NCBI GenBank assembly: GCA_964498065.1
Contig: CAZCFZ010000091.1
Coordinates: forward strand, 1-14,782
From: FEN-1297 sp964498065
GTDB taxonomy: Bacteria > Bacteroidota > Ignavibacteria > Ignavibacteriales > Ignavibacteriaceae
Reading direction: 5' to 3'
Length of the DNA: 14,782 nucleotides
Shown here: positions 1 through 7,417 of the stretch, in pieces
Numbering within the stretch: position 1 is the first letter of the stretch
Layout: each line of letters starts with the position of its first letter
The notes under the pieces: generated by a model
Databases searched by the model: none
What the model was told of the DNA's origin: nothing
The model's input: only the letters and a program-made list of their open reading frames with translations
Program-made: the position numbers and the translations under genes

Positions 1-1122
1 GGCGGTTCGGCATTTGGATATACTTTATTGTGGGTAATAGTTGTAAGTAATGTTATGGCTATGCTCATACAAACATTATCAGCAAAGCTTGGAATTGCTA
101 CGGGGCATAACCTAGCAGAACATTGCAGAAATCATTTTAGCAAGCCGGTAGTTTATGTAATGTGGGTATTGATGGAATTAGTTGCCATTGCAACAGACCT
201 TGCTGAATTTATAGGGGCGGCAATCGGTTTTCAACTTCTGTTTGGATTTCCGCTAATAATAGGCGGAGTATTAACTGCAATTTGTACTTTCTTAATACTT
301 GCCCTTGAACGCTACGGTTTTCGTCCGCTTGAAATTGCAATTACCGTTATGGTGGGCGTAATAGCGCTTAGTTATCTTTTAGAAACAATACTCGATAGGC
401 CTGAATTCAAAACTCTTTTGTATCATTCATTCGTTCCGCAATTTTCAGGAACTGAAAGCATACTTCTGGCAACAGGCATCCTTGGAGCAACGGTGATGCC
501 GCATGCTATTTTTCTACATTCGGCATTAACACAGCAAAGAATTATAGTAAAGGAACCTAAAAAACTGCGTAAGCTTTTCCACTTTGAAATTCTTGACGTT
601 ACAATAGCTATGGGAATAGCCAGCCTGGTAAACATGGCAATGCTGATAATGGCAGCCGCAACATTCTATAAACATGGATACACTAATATTGCAACAATCG
701 AGGAAGCTCATTTAACTTTACAGCCTCTATTGGGAAAAGCTGCAAGCTGGATATTCGCAATTTCACTTCTTGCCTCCGGTTTATCTTCATCAACCGTTGG
801 TACAAGTGCCGGTCAGGTGATGATGCAAGGTTTTCTTCATAAACATATTCCGGTTTGGGTTCGGCGTTTTGTTACTATAATTCCTTCAATTGTTGTAATA
901 TCTATCGGCCTGGATCCTACAAGGACACTAGTCATCAGCCAGGTGATATTAAGTTTCGGTCTACCTTTTGCTATTATACCCCTAATAATTTTTACCAAGA
1001 AAAAAGAACTTATGGGAATTCTTGTTAATAAAAAATTTACTACATTTATAACTTATATTATTGCAGCTTTAATAATAGCTCTAAATTTATATTTAATTTA
1101 CCAGGTTTTATTCATCGGATGA
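1..1122 (+). CDS. Nramp/MntH-family divalent metal transporter, 5' truncated
   Basis: Inner-membrane transporter of the Nramp (SLC11) family, which imports Mn2+ or Fe2+ with protons. The frame is open from base 1, so the TTG at 28 is internal and the true start lies outside the window; 373 residues are visible and roughly the first 40-60 are missing. That missing part includes TM1 with the metal-binding DPGN motif. Counting from the first codon, the TM3 signature IATDLAE is at 63-69. The TM6 metal-site motif follows, with Ala163 and Met166 (ATVMPH, Met codon at 496-498); these correspond to the Ala and Met metal ligands known in Nramp structures. About nine more hydrophobic segments continue to the C-terminus. 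The uspA-like gene begins 4 nt after the stop, so the two are probably cotranscribed. Metal specificity cannot be read without TM1. The family call is secure. Confidence 0.93.
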   Translation, partial: GGSAFGYTLLWVIVVSNVMAMLIQTLSAKLGIATGHNLAEHCRNHFSKPVVYVMWVLMELVAIATDLAEFIGAAIGFQLLFGFPLIIGGVLTAICTFLILALERYGFRPLEIAITVMVGVIALSYLLETILDRPEFKTLLYHSFVPQFSGTESILLATGILGATVMPHAIFLHSALTQQRIIVKEPKKLRKLFHFEILDVTIAMGIASLVNMAMLIMAAATFYKHGYTNIATIEEAHLTLQPLLGKAASWIFAISLLASGLSSSTVGTSAGQVMMQGFLHKHIPVWVRRFVTIIPSIVVISIGLDPTRTLVISQVILSFGLPFAIIPLIIFTKKKELMGILVNKKFTTFITYIIAALIIALNLYLIYQVLFIG

Positions 1123-1126
1123 TTTA

Positions 1127-2029
1127 ATGATCAAACATTTACTAGTTCCGCTAGACGGCTCGTTATTGGCTGAATCGGTTCTACCCGTGGTGGCGAGTCT
1201 GGCAAAAAAAACAAATACCGATGTTACATTAATACATATCATCGAAAAAGATGCACCACCACAAGTTCACGGACAGCAACATCTAACATCATCAATGCAG
1301 GCAGAGAAATATTTAAATTCAATTTCAGAGTTGGAAATATTTAAAGGCTTAAAAGTTAATAAGCATATACACGAAGAACATGTAAGCAATATTCCATTAA
1401 GTATAGCTCAGCATTCGAAGGAATTACATCAGGATTTAATTGTGATGTGCAGGCATGGGAGCAGCGGATTTCACGGAATGTTATTCGGCTCAATTGCACA
1501 ACAGGTTATTGCACTCGGCAAAACACCTGTATTGCTGATAAATCCATCAAAAGAAAAAGTAAAAACCGAATTTGAATTTAAAAATTTTTTAATACCTTTA
1601 GACGGAAATCCCGAACACGAACAAGCATTAGAGTTTTCATCTGGGTTGGCTAAATCCTGCAATGCTAATATTCATCTTTTATGTGCAATTCCTCATTTTG
1701 GAAATTTGGCCGGAGGATTCACGCAGACAAATCGCCTGCTGCCGGGGACTACTTCCAAAATGCTGGATATGATCGTTTCGGATGCTGAAGAATACCTTGA
1801 AAAATTAAAAAAAGGACTTGTGAAAAAAAACCTAAATGTTAAAGTTAGGGCTTTAAGAAATGAGCCGGCAGACGCAATTATAAAAACTGCAAAAAATATT
1901 AATGCGGATTTAATTATTCTCGCAACACATGGAACTAAAGGTGCCGAAGCATTATTAGAAGGAAGCGTCACTCCTAAAGTTGCCAAATCAAGCAAAATAC
2001 CCCTGTTACTAATTCCTGTGTATGAATAA
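1127..2029 (+). CDS. Tandem universal stress protein (two UspA domains)
   Basis: Cytoplasmic stress protein of 300 residues made of two complete Usp domains, about 1-139 and 151-300. Each opens with a beta strand and the conserved Asp (LLVPLD, Asp10; FLIPLD, Asp159). Each carries the nucleotide-loop motif near its end: CRHG...GS at 108-122 and ATHG...GS at 266-280. The family's ATP motif is G-x2-G-x9-G-S/T; the first Gly is Cys108 in domain 1 and Ala266 in domain 2, so ATP binding is plausible but not certain. The ATG is 4 nt after the Nramp stop, which suggests one transcript. Nramp-Usp pairs are compatible with metal or oxidative stress handling, but that link is inference. No DNA-binding or membrane segment is visible. 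Confidence 0.92.
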   Translation: MIKHLLVPLDGSLLAESVLPVVASLAKKTNTDVTLIHIIEKDAPPQVHGQQHLTSSMQAEKYLNSISELEIFKGLKVNKHIHEEHVSNIPLSIAQHSKELHQDLIVMCRHGSSGFHGMLFGSIAQQVIALGKTPVLLINPSKEKVKTEFEFKNFLIPLDGNPEHEQALEFSSGLAKSCNANIHLLCAIPHFGNLAGGFTQTNRLLPGTTSKMLDMIVSDAEEYLEKLKKGLVKKNLNVKVRALRNEPADAIIKTAKNINADLIILATHGTKGAEALLEGSVTPKVAKSSKIPLLLIPVYE

Positions 2030-2091
2030 AAATTTAATAACACCAATTCTTTTTAATTAATTTTAACTTATTCTAAATAGTAATTTCTTTT

Positions 2092-3441
2092 ATGAATAAA
2101 AAAAGAAGCAGAATAATTAAACAAGCTTCCGCAAAAAAAGGTCCGGTAGTTTATTGGATGAGTCGTGATCAGAGAGTTATGGATAATTGGGCCTTGATAT
2201 TTGCACAGGAAATTGCGGAGTCGAATAATGAATCCTTAGCTGTAGTATTTTGTCTGGTGCCTGAATTTCTTGAAGCAGCGATAAGACAATACGGATTTAT
2301 GATAAAAGGACTTCAAGAAATAGAAATGAAATTAAAGTCATTGAGAATTCCTTTCTTTTTGCTTTTGGGAGAACCGGGAAATGAAATTCCATCCTTTATC
2401 CGCAAATATAATTGCGGCATACTGGTTACGGATTTTGATCCCTTAAAAATTAAAAAAGAGTGGAGGAAAAAGGTTGCGGAAAAAATCAATATTCCGTTTT
2501 ATGAAATAGATGCACACAATATAGTTCCTTGTTTCCATGCTTCGGAGAAAGAAGAATACTCGGCATACACATTTCGAAAAAAAATTTACCGTAAGCTGCC
2601 TGAATTTTCAGAGGAATTTCCATCACTTAAACCATCAAAAATTAATTTCCCTGCCGGTAATAACAATATTAATTGGAAAATTATAGAAAAGAATCTCAAG
2701 ATTAATTTCAATATAAAAGAAGTCGATTGGATAAAACCCGGACAAAAAGCTGCAAGTGAAATGCTTAATAATTTTATCAGCAGTAAAATTAATCATTATA
2801 ATTCGGGACGAAATGATCCGACTTTAAAAATCCAATCCAATCTTTCACCTTTTTTGCATTTTGGTCAAATATCCGCGCAAAGAGTTGCTTTAACCATTGA
2901 AAATCTTGAAGTACCAATTAAGTCTAAAGAAGCTTTTCTGGAAGAAATAATTGTTCGACGTGAGCTTGCAGATAATTTCTGTAATTACAATCCGCATTAT
3001 GATTCCTTCGACGGATTTAAACCATGGGCTAAACAAACATTGGACAAACATCGAAAAGATAAAAGAGATTTTGTTTATAGTTTAGAAGAATTTGAAATGG
3101 CTGAGACTCATGAAGATCTATGGAACTCCGCTCAAATCGAACTGCTGAATACGGGCAAAATACATGGTTACATGAGGATGTACTGGGCAAAAAAAATTCT
3201 TGAATGGTCAGAGTCGCCTGAAGAAGCTTTAAGAACGGCAATTTATTTAAACGATAAATATGAACTTGACGGCCGCGACCCGAATGGTTTTACAGGCTGT
3301 GCCTGGTCGATAGGCGGTATTCATGACAGGGCATGGGCGGAAAGAAAAATATTTGGGAAAATAAGATATATGAATCGTAACGGCTGCAAAAGAAAATTCA
3401 ATATTGATCTTTACATTAGCACAAATAAAATCATCCTTTAA
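2092..3441 (+). CDS. phr: Class II deoxyribodipyrimidine (CPD) photolyase
   Basis: Light-driven FAD enzyme that splits cyclobutane pyrimidine dimers in DNA. The 449 residues match the usual class II length (about 450-460). Class II hallmarks are visible in order: YWMSRDQRV at 21-29 followed by DNWAL in the N-terminal antenna-binding domain; SNLSPFLHFGQIS at 249-261; the C-terminal FAD/DNA segments HGYMRMYWAKKILEW at 358-372 and LDGRDPNGFTG at 392-402; then WSIGGIHDRAWAER and GKIRYMN. These differ clearly from class I photolyases and cryptochromes. The ATG at 2092 is the first in frame and leaves an 18-residue basic leader before the conserved core, normal for this class. No good Shine-Dalgarno site precedes it. 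It lies 62 nt after the Usp gene on the same strand and may have its own promoter. Confidence 0.95.
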   Translation: MNKKRSRIIKQASAKKGPVVYWMSRDQRVMDNWALIFAQEIAESNNESLAVVFCLVPEFLEAAIRQYGFMIKGLQEIEMKLKSLRIPFFLLLGEPGNEIPSFIRKYNCGILVTDFDPLKIKKEWRKKVAEKINIPFYEIDAHNIVPCFHASEKEEYSAYTFRKKIYRKLPEFSEEFPSLKPSKINFPAGNNNINWKIIEKNLKINFNIKEVDWIKPGQKAASEMLNNFISSKINHYNSGRNDPTLKIQSNLSPFLHFGQISAQRVALTIENLEVPIKSKEAFLEEIIVRRELADNFCNYNPHYDSFDGFKPWAKQTLDKHRKDKRDFVYSLEEFEMAETHEDLWNSAQIELLNTGKIHGYMRMYWAKKILEWSESPEEALRTAIYLNDKYELDGRDPNGFTGCAWSIGGIHDRAWAERKIFGKIRYMNRNGCKRKFNIDLYISTNKIIL

Positions 3442-3530
3442 TTATTTGTGCCCAAAATAAAGTTTGAATTACTGAAATTATTTTAGTTTTAACAATAGTA
3501 AACAAACAAATTAAAAAGTTCTAAAAATAA

Positions 3531-4607
3531 ATGAAAAATAGATTAACACTGCCCGAATGGGATATACTTTTTGAAATTAAATCTTTGCATAAGCAGGGAG
3601 CTCTCGGAAAATTATTAACAGTAATAGGNNNNNNNNNNNNNNNNNNNNNNNNNNNNNNNNNNNNNNNNNNNNNNNNNNNNNNNNNNNNNNNNNNNNNNNN
3701 NNNNNNNNNNNNNNNNNNNNNNNNNNNNATTTTTACTAACGGAACAAGAGTGCTTGGTCTCGGAGACATTGGCCCGTTAGCAGGAATGCCGGTCATGGAA
3801 GGTAAAGCGGTTATATATGATCAATTTGTCGGCATAAGTGCCGTACCTATTTTAATCGATACAAAAGATCCGGTTGAATTTGTTAATATAGTGGAAAAGG
3901 TATCTAAAACATTCGGCGGAATTCATCTTGAAGATATTAGAATACCCGATTGTTTTTATATTGAAGAAGAATTGATAAAAAGACTGAAAAAACCTGTAAT
4001 GCATGATGATCAGCATGGAACGGCAACAGTAGTATTAGCGGCTGTAATGAGCGCACTTAAACAGGCTGATCATTTGTTCGATAAAAAAATTATTGTCGCA
4101 CAAATAGGTCTCGGCGCTGCAGGTTTCGGTATTGCAAAATTATTAGTCGATTACGGTCTTGAAGTTATAGGGAGTGATTTAAGTGAAGATTCCAGGAAAA
4201 GATTGGAGAATTACGGAGGAAAAACTACATCACTGGAAGATGCTGTCGGCCGGGCAGATGTTGTTATCTCTACTACCGGCAGGGTTGGTTTGATCAAGCC
4301 GGAAATGATAAAAAAAGGACAGGTAATTTTAGCACTATCAAATCCGGTACCGGAAATTTTTCCCGAAGAAGCTTTAAATGCGGGTGCAGCATTTGCGTCT
4401 GACGGGAAAAGTATTAATAATGCTTTAGCATATCCGGGATTATTCAAAGCTGCATTAGAAAGAAATGCAAATCAAATAACGGCAGAAATGAAAATAGCCG
4501 CCGCAGAAGTTATTTCCTCTTTAGCAGATGACAATGAACTTGTACCGAGTCCCTTCCATCCGGAGGTCCATAAAAAAGTAATTGAAGCAGTTAAAAAAGT
4601 TTGTTGA
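3531..4607 (+). CDS. Malic enzyme with N-terminal ACT-like segment, interrupted by an assembly gap
   Basis: Malic enzyme: oxidative decarboxylation of malate to pyruvate. The piece before the gap, 3531-3628, reads FEIKSLHKQGALGKLLTVIG, which resembles the start of an ACT regulatory domain as found ahead of some bacterial malic enzymes. After the gap the catalytic part runs NGTRVLGLGDIGPLAGMPVMEGKAV, with the catalytic Lys in EGKAV. LEDI (codons at 3927-3938) and HDDQHGTA (from 4002) supply the metal-binding acids. The Rossmann motif GLGAAG is followed by VIGSD, whose Asp favours NAD over NADP. The YTPG-type tyrosine, most of the ACT domain and the N-terminal lobe fall in the gap. The family normally has well over 100 residues there, so the true gap is probably longer than 100 bp. 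Frame continuity across the N run is arbitrary. The ORF ends TGA-TAA. Confidence 0.9.
   Translation: MKNRLTLPEWDILFEIKSLHKQGALGKLLTVIXXXXXXXXXXXXXXXXXXXXXXXXXXXXXXXXXXIFTNGTRVLGLGDIGPLAGMPVMEGKAVIYDQFVGISAVPILIDTKDPVEFVNIVEKVSKTFGGIHLEDIRIPDCFYIEEELIKRLKKPVMHDDQHGTATVVLAAVMSALKQADHLFDKKIIVAQIGLGAAGFGIAKLLVDYGLEVIGSDLSEDSRKRLENYGGKTTSLEDAVGRADVVISTTGRVGLIKPEMIKKGQVILALSNPVPEIFPEEALNAGAAFASDGKSINNALAYPGLFKAALERNANQITAEMKIAAAEVISSLADDNELVPSPFHPEVHKKVIEAVKKVC
3629..3728. other. Assembly gap (100 N) inside the malic enzyme gene
   Basis: Exactly 100 N. This is the conventional length for a gap of unknown size, so distances across it should not be trusted. Confidence 0.98.
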
Positions 4608-4877
4608 TAAAGATAATTGCTGTCCAAAATAAATCGGTATCAAGAAATTTGATTTGTAAATAACAGGAAACAAAACAATTCCATTTGGGAATAATTTCAT
4701 CTCTACGGGATTAAAAACCATTCTGGTTTAGATTTCAATTATAAAAATATCAGCCATACTGCCAAGGGCATTCCTTTGGAAGGGCTTTTGCATCAAACGC
4801 CAAAGGTGTGAAATTATTATAAAAAGCAATAAACGATCAGATAAAAAATCCCGAAGGGATGACATAAAAAATTATTA
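4608..4877. repeat. Noncoding array of short hairpins after the malic enzyme gene
   Basis: No gene is visible here. Short hairpins with 3-4 nt loops follow one another: 4678-4692 (ATTCC/GGGAAT, one G-T pair), 4699-4711 (ATCTC/GGGAT, one mismatch), 4716-4728 (AACCA/TGGTT, perfect) and 4848-4860 (ATCCC/GGGAT, perfect, loop GAA). Between them, around 4765-4808, are partly complementary CCAAGGG, CCTTTGG and CCAAAGG blocks. The first three are centred 17-20 nt apart. I do not know a name for this array. It could be a decayed repeat family. Confidence 0.5.
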
Positions 4878-5029
4878 GGTAGTGTCCTAATTTGTTTAAA
4901 TCTTGAAAATTATTTTTTATCATCCCGAGCGAAGTCGAGGGATTTAATTAAATTAAAGAGTGTTATGGCTCGACTCCGCTCGCCATGACATCTTTCTGTA
5001 AAAATAATAATACAAACTAGGACACTACC
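4878..5029. mobile_element. MITE-like element (TIR GGTAGTGTCCTA, 8-bp TSD)
   Basis: A 152-bp element without a gene. Its ends are an 18-bp terminal inverted repeat with one mismatch, from 4878 (GGTAGTGTCCTAATTTGT) to 5029. It is flanked on both sides by the perfect 8-bp direct repeat AATTATTA (4870-4877 and 5030-5037), the signature of transposition. Inside are two inward-facing hairpin units, each with a 12-nt core GAGCGNAGTCGA. The left one (4922-4943) has stem ATCCC/GGGAT. The right one is on the minus strand (4965-4986) with stem ATGGC/GCCAT. No transposase is encoded, so movement would need an element elsewhere. An 8-bp TSD fits several IS families and does not identify one. Confidence 0.85.
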
Positions 5030-5143
5030 AATTATTATAGTGTATCACTATTTGTTTATTATTATCTATGTTAAACAGATATGATTAAAATAAATGTTCA
5101 TCTTAATTAGTCAAATTTGGCTTTTTAATATTCATTTTGATTT

Positions 5144-5155
5144 AGTAATTTTGTC
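5144..5155 (+). promoter_or_regulatory. Possible Bacteroidota-type -7 promoter element
   Basis: AGTAATTTTGTC contains TAnnTTTG (5146-5153), the -7 consensus of Bacteroidota housekeeping promoters, 46 nt before the TrhO start. A near-identical 12-mer (AGTGATTTTGTC, 6654-6665) sits just before the next plus-strand gene. No TTTG box at the usual spacing upstream is convincing, so this is weak. Confidence 0.25.
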
Positions 5156-5199
5156 TGCACAAAATATTTTATCTCACAAATCAACGGTACTTTCGGCGG

Positions 5200-6087
5200 A
5201 TGAAAGACTATCGCGTTTTATTATTTTATAAATATGTTAATGTAGAAGAACCTGAAGAATTTATGACTGAACATCTTACATGGTGTTTGAATAATGACAT
5301 CAAAGGAAGGGTGTTTATTGCGCACGAGGGTATTAACGGGACAGTTTCCGGGAAACTGCTTAATGTAGAAAAATATAAAGCTCACCTTAAAAGTTTTCCG
5401 ATGTTTAAAGAAATAATTTTTAAAGAAGATGAAGCAGATGAACATGCTTTTTTTAAAATGCATGTACGCGTAAAAAATGAAATCGTAAATTCCTCATTAA
5501 AGAATACTTCACTTGAACATGGCGGAAAAAGATTAAAGCCTGAACAGTTGCTTGATTTCTACAACACCGGAAAAGATTTTATAATTGTCGATACAAGGAA
5601 CGGGTATGAAAGCAAAATCGGGAAATTTAAAAATGCCGTTACCCCTCAAATGAAAAACTTTCGCCAGTGGGCCGATGCAGCCGAAGAATTAAAGAAATTT
5701 AAAGATAAAACCATAATAACTTATTGCACAGGCGGCATTAGGTGTGAAAAAGCGTCAGCCTATTTGGTAGAGCAGGGATTTAAAGATGTTTACCAGCTTG
5801 AAGGCGGGATAGTTACTTATGCAAAAAAATTTCCGGATACTTATTGGGAAGGGGGAATATTTGTTTTCGACGAACGAAGAGTAATTGAGCCTAATACTGA
5901 CCCGGAATTAAAATATGTCTCCAATTGTTATTACTGCGGGGAACCGGCTTCATATTATATCAATTGTCATAACCAGGACTGTGACAAGATAATAGTAACA
6001 TGTCATAAATGTAAAGTTGAAAATGATTACTGCTGTTCGGATGAATGCAGGAATTCTGCAAACAAAAGAAGCAGATACTTCGGTTAA
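5200..6087 (+). CDS. trhO: tRNA uridine(34) hydroxylase, rhodanese family (TrhO/YceA)
   Basis: Oxygen-dependent enzyme that hydroxylates U34 of certain tRNAs, the first step toward 5-(carboxy)methoxyuridine at the wobble base. The 295 residues show the family plan. An N-terminal acylphosphatase-like domain (about 1-95) contains HEGINGTVSG at 42-51. A rhodanese domain (about 110-215) has DTRN at 131-134 and the active-site loop CTGGIRCEKA, with predicted catalytic Cys176. The C-terminal tail is rich in Cys: 243, 246, 256, 261, 268, 271, 278, 279 and 283, a pattern that could bind zinc. The ATG at 5200 gives the MKDYRVLLFYKY beginning typical of the family. The gene stands alone, with about 590 noncoding bp on each side. 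Family assignment is firm; tRNA activity is by homology. Confidence 0.93.
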   Translation: MKDYRVLLFYKYVNVEEPEEFMTEHLTWCLNNDIKGRVFIAHEGINGTVSGKLLNVEKYKAHLKSFPMFKEIIFKEDEADEHAFFKMHVRVKNEIVNSSLKNTSLEHGGKRLKPEQLLDFYNTGKDFIIVDTRNGYESKIGKFKNAVTPQMKNFRQWADAAEELKKFKDKTIITYCTGGIRCEKASAYLVEQGFKDVYQLEGGIVTYAKKFPDTYWEGGIFVFDERRVIEPNTDPELKYVSNCYYCGEPASYYINCHNQDCDKIIVTCHKCKVENDYCCSDECRNSANKRSRYFG

Positions 6088-6679
6088 AGTACAAATCTAA
6101 ATCAGGCAAACCAGAGTTTAAATATTCTGATAATTTTAGCTTATTGTTTTTGTTTAAATAACAGTTAAATGATAATAATATATTTAACATATCTGACAAC
6201 AGTAAACGTATAGGCGTCAACTTAAAGCTGAATTAAAAATATTAATCACTATGACTGATGTTTAAAAATGATCAAAATTTTAAGAAAAAATTATAGAGAC
6301 AGAATTGGAAATGCAAAGACACAATTAATAATAAGTCTCTCCCTTTGTAAGGGAGAGATTAGAGAGAGTTTAAGATTGTAATAAACATATAAACCCATCC
6401 CAAATTCGTCGAGTCCGGCAGACTCGACGGAGTCTGACGACCTTCCCTTGTGAAGGGAAGAGCTTAATAGTTGAACTAACTTTGACATAATCAATCAGTT
6501 AATTGTACGCTCAATAACAACTTATGGAATTATTTAATACGCGACATCTCGCAGCTATTCTAGCAACATAAAATTACCTTTCTACCCGAAATAACAATAG
6601 ATGTTATTTTCTCATTTTACGTTACTTCATAAAATTATCATAATATTGTGCAAAGTGATTTTGTCCTTATATTACGAGC
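6088..6679. other. Gene-free intergenic region with hairpin cluster
   Basis: No credible gene on either strand. The left and right parts are simple AT-rich sequence. The middle (6336-6460) holds three strong hairpins annotated separately. No terminal inverted repeats with target duplications were found around them. Confidence 0.6.
6336..6460. repeat. Cluster of three perfect hairpins
   Basis: Hairpin 1 (6336-6358) has a perfect 10-bp stem TCTCTCCCTT with loop TGT. Hairpin 2 (6407-6429) has a perfect 9-bp stem CGTCGAGTC with loop CGGCA. Hairpin 3 (6442-6460) has a perfect 8-bp stem CTTCCCTT with loop GTG. Hairpins 1 and 3 share the CCCTTTGT/CCCTTGTG type of apex. Hairpin 2 contains TCCGGCAG, which recurs in the GC-rich mini-hairpin at 10700-10716. 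None is followed by a T tract in a position that suits a terminator for the gene ending at 6087. Confidence 0.65.
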
Positions 6680-7168
6680 ATGAAATTTTCAGAAATTCTA
6701 AAATCCTGGGCTGTTTCAATTATACTGCTACCCGTTTGTATATATTTATTGCTTAACAGGGGGCATTACGGTTTAATAGATAATGCCGATCTTGTTATTC
6801 ACGAAGCGGGGCATGCGTTCTTTTATTTTTTCGGCAGGTTTATTTATACTGCCGGCGGAACGTTAATGCAGATTATTCTCCCTTCATTAATTGTATGGTA
6901 TTTCTATCGCAAATCTTATAAAACAGGCGTACAGTTTTCCCTTTTATGGCTCGGTCAAAATCTAATAAATATCAGTGTTTATGCTGCTGATGCGAGAGCA
7001 CAGAGACTTCCGCTGCTCGGCGGTCATAATGTATATCACGATTGGCATTATATGCTTGGACATCTTAACCTTTTAAATTATGATCAGGAGGTTGGATATT
7101 TGTTTGTGGGGTTTGCCGTTTTAATTTTTATTACTGCACTTTTAATGCCTGTAATTATTCGCGAATAA
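6680..7168 (+). CDS. Small integral membrane protein with HEAGH (zinc metallopeptidase-like) motif
   Basis: A 162-residue membrane protein. Hydrophobic segments lie at about 10-25, 57-76, 85-101 and 139-159. HEAGH at 41-45 matches the HExxH zinc site of metallopeptidases. Further conserved-looking polar clusters are YAADAR at 101-106 (Asp104), LLGG at 112-115 and HDWH at 120-123; any could supply a third metal ligand. The NPDG-type motif of site-2 proteases (M50) is not seen, and the protein is short for that family. It resembles a conserved uncharacterised group that I recall from several phyla, but I cannot name its substrate. The ATG at 6680 is the first in frame; no clear Shine-Dalgarno site precedes it. 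Neighbours give no functional hint. Protease activity is inference from HEAGH alone. Confidence 0.8.
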   Translation: MKFSEILKSWAVSIILLPVCIYLLLNRGHYGLIDNADLVIHEAGHAFFYFFGRFIYTAGGTLMQIILPSLIVWYFYRKSYKTGVQFSLLWLGQNLINISVYAADARAQRLPLLGGHNVYHDWHYMLGHLNLLNYDQEVGYLFVGFAVLIFITALLMPVIIRE

Positions 7169-7211
7169 ATCTTATTTTTATCCCTAAAAAATTATTAAAA
7201 TATATTTTATC

Positions 7212-7375
7212 AGCTAGTTGCGTGAATTAAAAAATGTAATTATGAAAACTGTTGAAACAGTTATTAATTATAACATTAAGGATTTATTGACCCACGGATT
7301 AATCCGTGGGTCAATGGCAAACAGAGAATTTATTAACCGTTTTAACGGTTTATAATCTAATTCACACAATAGGTT
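7212..7375. mobile_element. MITE-like element (TTGTGTGAATTA family, copy 1, 5-bp TSD)
   Basis: A 164-bp gene-free element with imperfect ~20-bp terminal inverted repeats around TTGYGTGAATTA (7218-7229, and the complement ending near 7370). It is flanked by the perfect direct repeat TTATC (7207-7211 and 7376-7380). Inside are three hairpins: 7247-7262 (AACTGT, loop TGAA), a 30-bp perfect palindrome at 7286-7315, and 7335-7350 (AACCGT, loop TTTA). Its ends match the element at 10015-10208, but the interior is unrelated. Confidence 0.8.
7286..7315. repeat. 30-bp perfect palindrome
   Basis: Perfectly self-complementary about the axis 7300/7301, with half-site ATTGACCCACGGATT. It is the central hairpin of the surrounding MITE-like element. 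It could form a cruciform or an RNA stem. It lies 100 nt upstream of the next gene. Confidence 0.9.
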
Positions 7376-7417
7376 TTATCATTTTATTTATAAGGTATCT
7401 TCGGAAAAAAATAAAAT

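Noticed and set aside
1693..2046. 117-codon minus-strand ORF opposite the Usp gene
   Set aside because: Shadow of a strongly conserved plus-strand coding region; no independent motif.
4521..4721. Minus-strand ORF overlapping the malic enzyme 3' end
   Set aside because: Half is antisense to coding sequence and half crosses the hairpin array; no domain.
6291..6494. Minus-strand ORF of 67 codons
   Set aside because: It runs through three perfect hairpins and has no domain or ribosome site; the open frame is a by-product of the repeats.
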